Below are positions 58,936 to 64,000 of a stretch of DNA of 64,000 nt, in pieces. A program made the translations under genes and the position numbers. How positions within the stretch are numbered: the stretch's first letter is position 1; each line of letters opens with the position of its first letter. The stretch is from Apostichopus japonicus. Its lineage: Eukaryota; Echinodermata; Holothuroidea; Aspidochirotida; Stichopodidae. A model generated the notes under the pieces. It did not search any database. It worked only from the letters and a program-made list of their open reading frames with translations, and was not told the origin of the DNA. Where the stretch lies: positions 15,807,917 through 15,871,916 of the forward strand of contig NC_092571.1 in assembly GCF_037975245.1 (NCBI RefSeq). Reading direction: 5' to 3'.

Positions 58936-58993
58936 TGGAACACTAGTAGTTGTTACTCAGAGTTTCACACGTTGAGGGATCATCAGACAACTA
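58936..58993 (-). ncRNA. Hammerhead-ribozyme-like motif 2 (type I)
   Basis: On the minus strand, AGUUGU (stem I) is followed by CUGAUGA (58980-58986), a 13-nt stem II region, and GAAA. A minimal stem III ACUC/GAGU comes next, then the triplet GUA and ACAACU, which pairs perfectly with AGUUGU. GUA is a permitted cleavage triplet. The weak point is stem II, where only about two of four expected pairs form (UCCC against GUGU). Short stem III is typical of type I hammerheads in animal retroelements and retrozymes. It would be transcribed in sense within the SPEN transcript if SPEN starts upstream. Confidence 0.6.
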
Positions 58994-59399
58994 ATTCTCA
59001 TCTATTGTAACCTGGTTTACCAAGCCAATACAGTCAAACAGAGTCCTCCCCACCACACTACCTAGGAATAGACCAACACCAGCTTACAGGAGAGAAAGAA
59101 ACTGCTTTGTCACCATTACGTCACTAAATATCTTACCATCCTATTGCTGCCCAATGTAAACCAAAGTTGTCTATAGCTATTGTTTCCATAGTGTTTAAAT
59201 ACAGGCACTTTCAATGACAGGTCACAAGCTAACTTTTTTCATTTTCTATTTTTACAGTAAACAAATGCCAATTCATTGGTTATCTTTTCAAGAAGTTTAT
59301 ATAATTCCCCATTATACTACCCTTATTTTCTTTCCACTGGGTGATCCCTTTATACTACTCCAATCACTGTATGCCTGCCTGCTATAATGTCCTGTAACT

Positions 59400-59403
<4 letters not shown>

Positions 59404-59432
<29 letters not shown>

Positions 59433-59446
59433 GTACATATATATAC

Positions 59447-59487
<41 letters not shown>
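59404..59487. repeat. (CA)n-(TA)n compound microsatellite
   Basis: ACACACAC runs into TA repeats with GTACA interruptions, ~84 bp. Confidence 0.93.
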
Positions 59488-59489
<2 letters not shown>

Positions 59490-61439
59490 GTTGGGCCTCC
59501 CTACCTACCCTATTCATCCCTTAACACCACGTTTGGCACAAAGCCAAGATGGAAAATTCATGGCTAACCATGTACACAGCATATATATGTATATATATAT
59601 TTAGTATAGCTCTCTGTATAGTGTTAGTACTTCAGCCTTCACTTCACAATGGCAGCGACATCATAGCAATAGACCCAGAGATGTTATTATAGTTCCTACA
59701 TGATGTTTGCATTGGCACTGTGTGCTCTCTCTGTTCAGTTTTCAATGCAAGCTTTTCTGTACTGTAGACAAGGCTGTTGCAATAATAAGCTACATGGCCT
59801 TAGGTATTTCTTTACACACTACAGGGAGAGCTTAAATGGCTGAGGTCACTTCCATATAAGGGCATGTTTATGTGTTTGCCAGAGAACAGCAGGGAATGAG
59901 TGATAGGACTGCTAGCCACAGACATCAAGCTAGGTTATTAATAATGAGTGCCACACTAAGGGGAGGAGAGCTCTGTGTGTGTGTGCATGTGAAATGGATA
60001 TATGGATGGGTTGTATATTAGGTAAAGGCTATGTGCATAACAACAACTGCGGGCTTTTGCATTAAGTATTATGCATTGGGTGTATACGTCGCTCGTTGTG
60101 TGTGCGATTGCAGCGCGGGATAATATGGTGGCTGTGTGTGGACAATTAAATGTCTGACTGCCTTGTTGATTTATGCAGCAGTGAGTTTGTCGCTTTTATC
60201 AGAAGAGGCTGAATATATTATGCAGGGTAACATTACTGTCAATGACATATTATTGCTGTTAGTACATATAAAAAAACTACAGACTAGGAAATGTTTGATT
60301 CAAAACATCGAGAACAAGATACGCAGCCAAAAGTTTGAAATCTCTTTGGGTTCAGTTTAGCTGCAGACATGCTGTGGTCAAGATCATACAATGGTAATGC
60401 AGAGGAGGGGGGGGGGGGTAGGTTTGGGCATGTGTCATGTGGTGAGGTCAACTCTTTGTTTTCTTTATCTCTCTTTTTCTTTTTGTTTCTGCGAAGTTCA
60501 AAATAACTACCATAAACATGAAGGAACAGCAAACAAAGGGATAAAAGCCGTTCAGCATAAATCTACATATACATATAAAGTTTGTTCCCGGAAAATCTGT
60601 AAGATAAAAATTTTTTTTACCAAAAGGGAATTCAGTCACAGGTTCTACTTCAAACTTCTTTTCTATATTTACTACTCAAAAACAATATTTCATCATGTTC
60701 AGTGTGATCGGATCTTTTATTTTGTTTTTGTTGTTGATTGCACTGTCAAATTATATAAGTATAATCATAATTATCTTCTCAAAAATTGTACGTGGTCGAT
60801 CATTTATTTACCAGGCCTCACAATTCGTGCTATTTTACTGAACTAAATGTCATTGGATTTGGTTTTTGCCGGTAAGTAGAAAGAACAAGTTACAGGTAAT
60901 TTTCTGCCTGTGGACATTCAGAATATTTTTTTATTGTTTGGTTAATAATTGTTGGTCAAGGAATCAAAGGGATTTCCGTACCAAACATAACCCGTTACTA
61001 TTATCAACACATATTTTTGGGCTGCTCCCATATTGCTTGCCACACGAGTGACTGAATTCAGAAAAATTGGACTTGAGCTTTTAGATGTTTTGAGCACCGA
61101 CATTTTTTGAGCAAGTAGCTAAAACTGAAAACCTAGGTCTGTTTAGATTGATGCAGTGTTGATTGGAACAATGAGGACATGATAGTCTAATATTCAAAAA
61201 CTTGATATGATTTTGTGTATGTTACATACAAAATGTTACGTTGTAACATCTGAATGTTATTTGTATCAATATTTCTGTATTAAAACTTTAAAATGTTCAT
61301 TAACTTTTGGCCAAAACAAAAAAAATCTTCTTTTCAGTATTTTATCTCTTTATATCGTTATTCTGGAAACGTTTCACAGAAACGGGCAGGTTGTCCTTTC
61401 TGAACTCTCTGTCTCTTTCCAAATGTCCTCCGTCTTATT

Positions 61440-61930
61440 TTTTTTATCTTTTCCGAGCGACAATTCTGCTCGGCTTTGCCAACACAGAGTTTCTACGAGC
61501 TCTACGAGCGACTGTGGAAAAACACTCTTTACAATTTACAGAGCGCGAGGAGGAGCAGCAAGCCGGAGCCAGAAGATGAAATTTGAATTGCAAATTCAAA
61601 GAGAGGGATATTCATAGAGGCGTTTCGACTCTCCTGATCGGAAATATGACAACTCCTACGGAATGGCCTTGAGCAATCGAGCTAACCGGAGGAACGGATG
61701 ACGAGAGTAGAGCGTATAGACTCTGTTGGTAGTACGACGACGCAGCCAGCTCTGCTTCCACCCCGTTGCTCGTGGGGAGATCTGAAATGTCATTCGCTGT
61801 GTCGCACGGTACTTTGGGAGAGATCAATTTGCATTTCATTCGACGTCAGGGAGGCAAGGAAAACGGTGGAGAGAATTGCAGCCCGATGGAATGGATCTGA
61901 TCGACTGAGTCTCGGTGAGCTCCAACCTTG
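61440..61930. promoter_or_regulatory. CpG-rich block, candidate promoter or first exon
   Basis: CG dinucleotides are far denser here than in the surrounding AT-rich intron; I see about 30 in under 500 bp. It includes TCGACGTCAGG, a CRE-like half site. On the plus strand a good donor CTCG|GTGAGC lies at about 61913. No long conserved open frame exists on either strand. It could be an internal SPEN promoter, a non-coding first exon, or the 5' end of an unknown plus-strand transcript. Confidence 0.4.
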
Positions 61931-63656
61931 TGACAGAAGCGAGGAAGGAAGAGACTCATCCAGAAGTAAACACCAGTGACTTTGCTTTATTTTTTGGTAG
62001 CCTTCACCTTTTCCTTCAAAGAACATATATATATAATATGGACAGCAATTGCAAATTTAATAACAAACATCAATTTAGTTATGAGAGAATGAGTTGGAGG
62101 GGGGAATGGGGGGAAGGAGTCAATGACATATAACCCCCAAAGTTCAGAGATTTGCTCCAATACCGCTACCGCCCTCAGTCACTCTCAAAATGTCCGTCAT
62201 TTTAATTGAGCTTAAAAGCAGAGACATTGTGAAGGTTTCAAAGCAGGTATCATACTTCTGTCGAGATTTTAATAGACCAAAATAGTCAGACAATGAACAG
62301 ATAGAAAAAGATGAATTTAGTTCCTACCAGATCAGGAACACCCCCAAAGGAATAAACGCAATGTCAAATTATTGTCAAAGATTCAGTTGGATGACACATT
62401 ACTTTTTTTCTTTTCTTTTCTTTTCTCTTCTTTCTTTCTTAAAACAATAGATAACATATAAGATTATGCCAGAAATGACTCGACAACAATTTGCATTTTC
62501 CAACCCCCAGATGACCAAATTAACGGTTATTATGGAAAGTAAGGTTTCGCCCCCTTGATGATTCTCTCTGTTTGAAAACGGGTGATGGATGTGAAGAAGA
62601 AAGAAGAAATCCCACAGGTTTAATTTACCTGTACGCCTACATTAAGCTTCTGTATAGTTTTATGAGATTGAAGTACTGAAAGGTCTCCTCATTAAATGAA
62701 GGAAAATTCTGCTTCCAAGGCAATTAATAATATTCATCATCTAAAATGGGAAACCAGAAAGTTCATTTTTTTTTAACTTTCTTGTTGTCAGTAGTGAAGC
62801 TAGCATTTAGACATGTATCCTTGTGGAATTTTAGTATCACTGGTACAGAGTGAAAGCTTACCATTAAAAACACACAAAAAAACAGTGATTTACAGCATTT
62901 ACTCCAAACAGCATCATGTCAGTTGGTCAGCTTTAACAGTCTAAATTAAATTTGTTCAGAAATTCAATGTTTCACAAGCTATGCTATATAGTAGAAGCCC
63001 TCTGTCTTTACCTTGAGCAGCTCAATTGCTTACCACTGCAGTGTCTGCAACTACCAGTCAAAACTTAAATCGACAAACTCAAAAGCACAGGTACTTCGAT
63101 AATTTAAAACAAGCCTTGTTCCTAAATCAGCTACAAAACACTGTCTGTTTTTTTTCTTCTTCCTTTTTTTTTCCCTAGGTGTTTTACCTTTTCCTGTTTT
63201 TTTTTTCTATTTTCCTTATATCTCTCTTTTTTTTCTTTTTCTTTTTTGAAACAAACCCACCTGCTGTTCAAATTTCCCACATCTCTCTATACCTTTTACA
63301 GTGCCTCAGTCTTCCCTCATGGGAGTCACCTTTTTTGAAAGTCCTAAAGCTTACATTCACATGTGGTTTCCACAATCAGACAACGTTACCACCCCCAAGG
63401 GAGTAACTAGGGGTAACCTAACCCTGACCTGGGTCCTGATTGGTCTCTGTTGCTTCATAGGGTAGGACAAGGTCACATGAGAGGGAGAGGGTCACAAACC
63501 ACTTTCCTTATTGTTTTGACAGCCAGAGATATCTCCTTCCTTGACAGGGCAGAGAAGAGGGCAAGTTTATATTATATACAGTATACTCTACAATCTTCAG
63601 TGGTTAGTTACACCTTTGCTATCTTTAAAGGAGCTTACTGCAAACAAACTGCCTGT

Positions 63657-63659
<3 letters not shown>

Positions 63660-63687
<28 letters not shown>

Positions 63688-63690
63688 CTA
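63660..63690. repeat. (TA)n microsatellite
   Basis: Short TA tract. Confidence 0.9.
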
Positions 63691-63886
63691 TATTATAATC
63701 TACATGGAGCAGGTTCACATACTGGAGTTGTCAATTGGGAGGGATATGATTATAGGCCAAAGGGGATGATGTCTATTGTCATCTAAAGAATAATGGAAGT
63801 CCATATTCTGCTCTATTAGCAAATTGTTGAATGTGGTTTAGATTACAGGTGTTCTTGAAGGCTTTTGAAGGGACTTTCCAAAAACA

Positions 63887-63926
63887 AATATATATATATA
63901 TCTATATATATATATATTTATATATG
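63887..63926. repeat. (TA)n microsatellite
   Basis: TA tract with one TC interruption. Confidence 0.9.
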
Positions 63927-64000
63927 TATCATCTTGGTATGGTTTTCAACTGCAGTGAATACCCACCAATATACAAAAACATTTTATTCACATAGCTTTA

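Larger units (their letters stand above)
57102..64000 (-). other. SPEN 5' intron or upstream region
   Basis: I searched the minus strand for an RRM1-like exon (LWVGNLP-type strand) and saw none, so the start codon exon lies beyond 64000 unless this orthologue lacks RRM1. The region holds TA/CA microsatellites, the second hammerhead-like motif and a CpG-rich block, listed separately. Otherwise nothing is recognised. Confidence 0.5.

Noticed and set aside
61612-62026. Minus-strand open frames in the CpG-rich block as SPEN N-terminus
   Set aside because: They show no RRM or RS-type sequence and no donor in a suitable phase.

Overview
The window is eukaryotic, from a bilaterian animal. It has spliced genes with GT-AG introns, a SPEN/SHARP-type gene with RRM and SPOC domains, AT-rich introns full of microsatellites, and many short transposon relics. 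A urease gene in an animal genome, together with this repeat style, suggests a marine invertebrate, most likely an echinoderm. That assignment is inference; nothing in the sequence proves the species.

Left part (1-7071): no gene recognised. It holds two large foldback palindromes (947-1978 and about 2203-2622), a TTAA-flanked MITE split by about 1 kb of other sequence (3462-4795), a short hairpin (5404-5465) and a 371-bp hAT-type MITE with an 8-bp target duplication (6273-6643).

Urease remnant (7072-17876, + strand): eight exons. Two encode the start of the gamma region. Six encode the last ~200 residues of the alpha region. Everything between is absent: the rest of gamma, all of beta and the nickel centre. 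The second exon is also frameshifted into a stop codon. The 3' end of one alpha exon with its splice donor has been copied 16 more times as a 49-bp tandem array. Another intron carries a ~1.15-kb minisatellite. I read the locus as a pseudogene or an assembly-damaged gene.

17877-20535: gene-poor, with one near-perfect 97-nt hairpin. About 20536-26472 is probably the long U-rich 3' UTR of the next gene and contains an inverted repeat family.

SPEN homologue (26473-57101, - strand): twelve coding exons that join in one open frame of 4183 residues. In transcript order they encode an RS-rich segment, three RRMs, RS/Gly-rich linkers, a single 10,363-bp exon of low-complexity charged sequence, and a C-terminal SPOC domain. 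The first exon(s), expected to carry the start codon and RRM1, are not in the window. SPEN proteins bind RNA through the RRMs and recruit SMRT/NCoR-HDAC repressors through SPOC.

The most unusual signals are two hammerhead-ribozyme-like motifs in SPEN introns. Both lie in the sense orientation, and both are followed by (TA)n. One (27434-27457) sits in a 135-bp inverted-repeat unit next to a tRNA-like segment. The other (about 58936-58993) has an intact catalytic core, a good stem I, a short stem III and a permitted cleavage triplet. A CpG-rich block at 61440-61930 may be a promoter or first exon.
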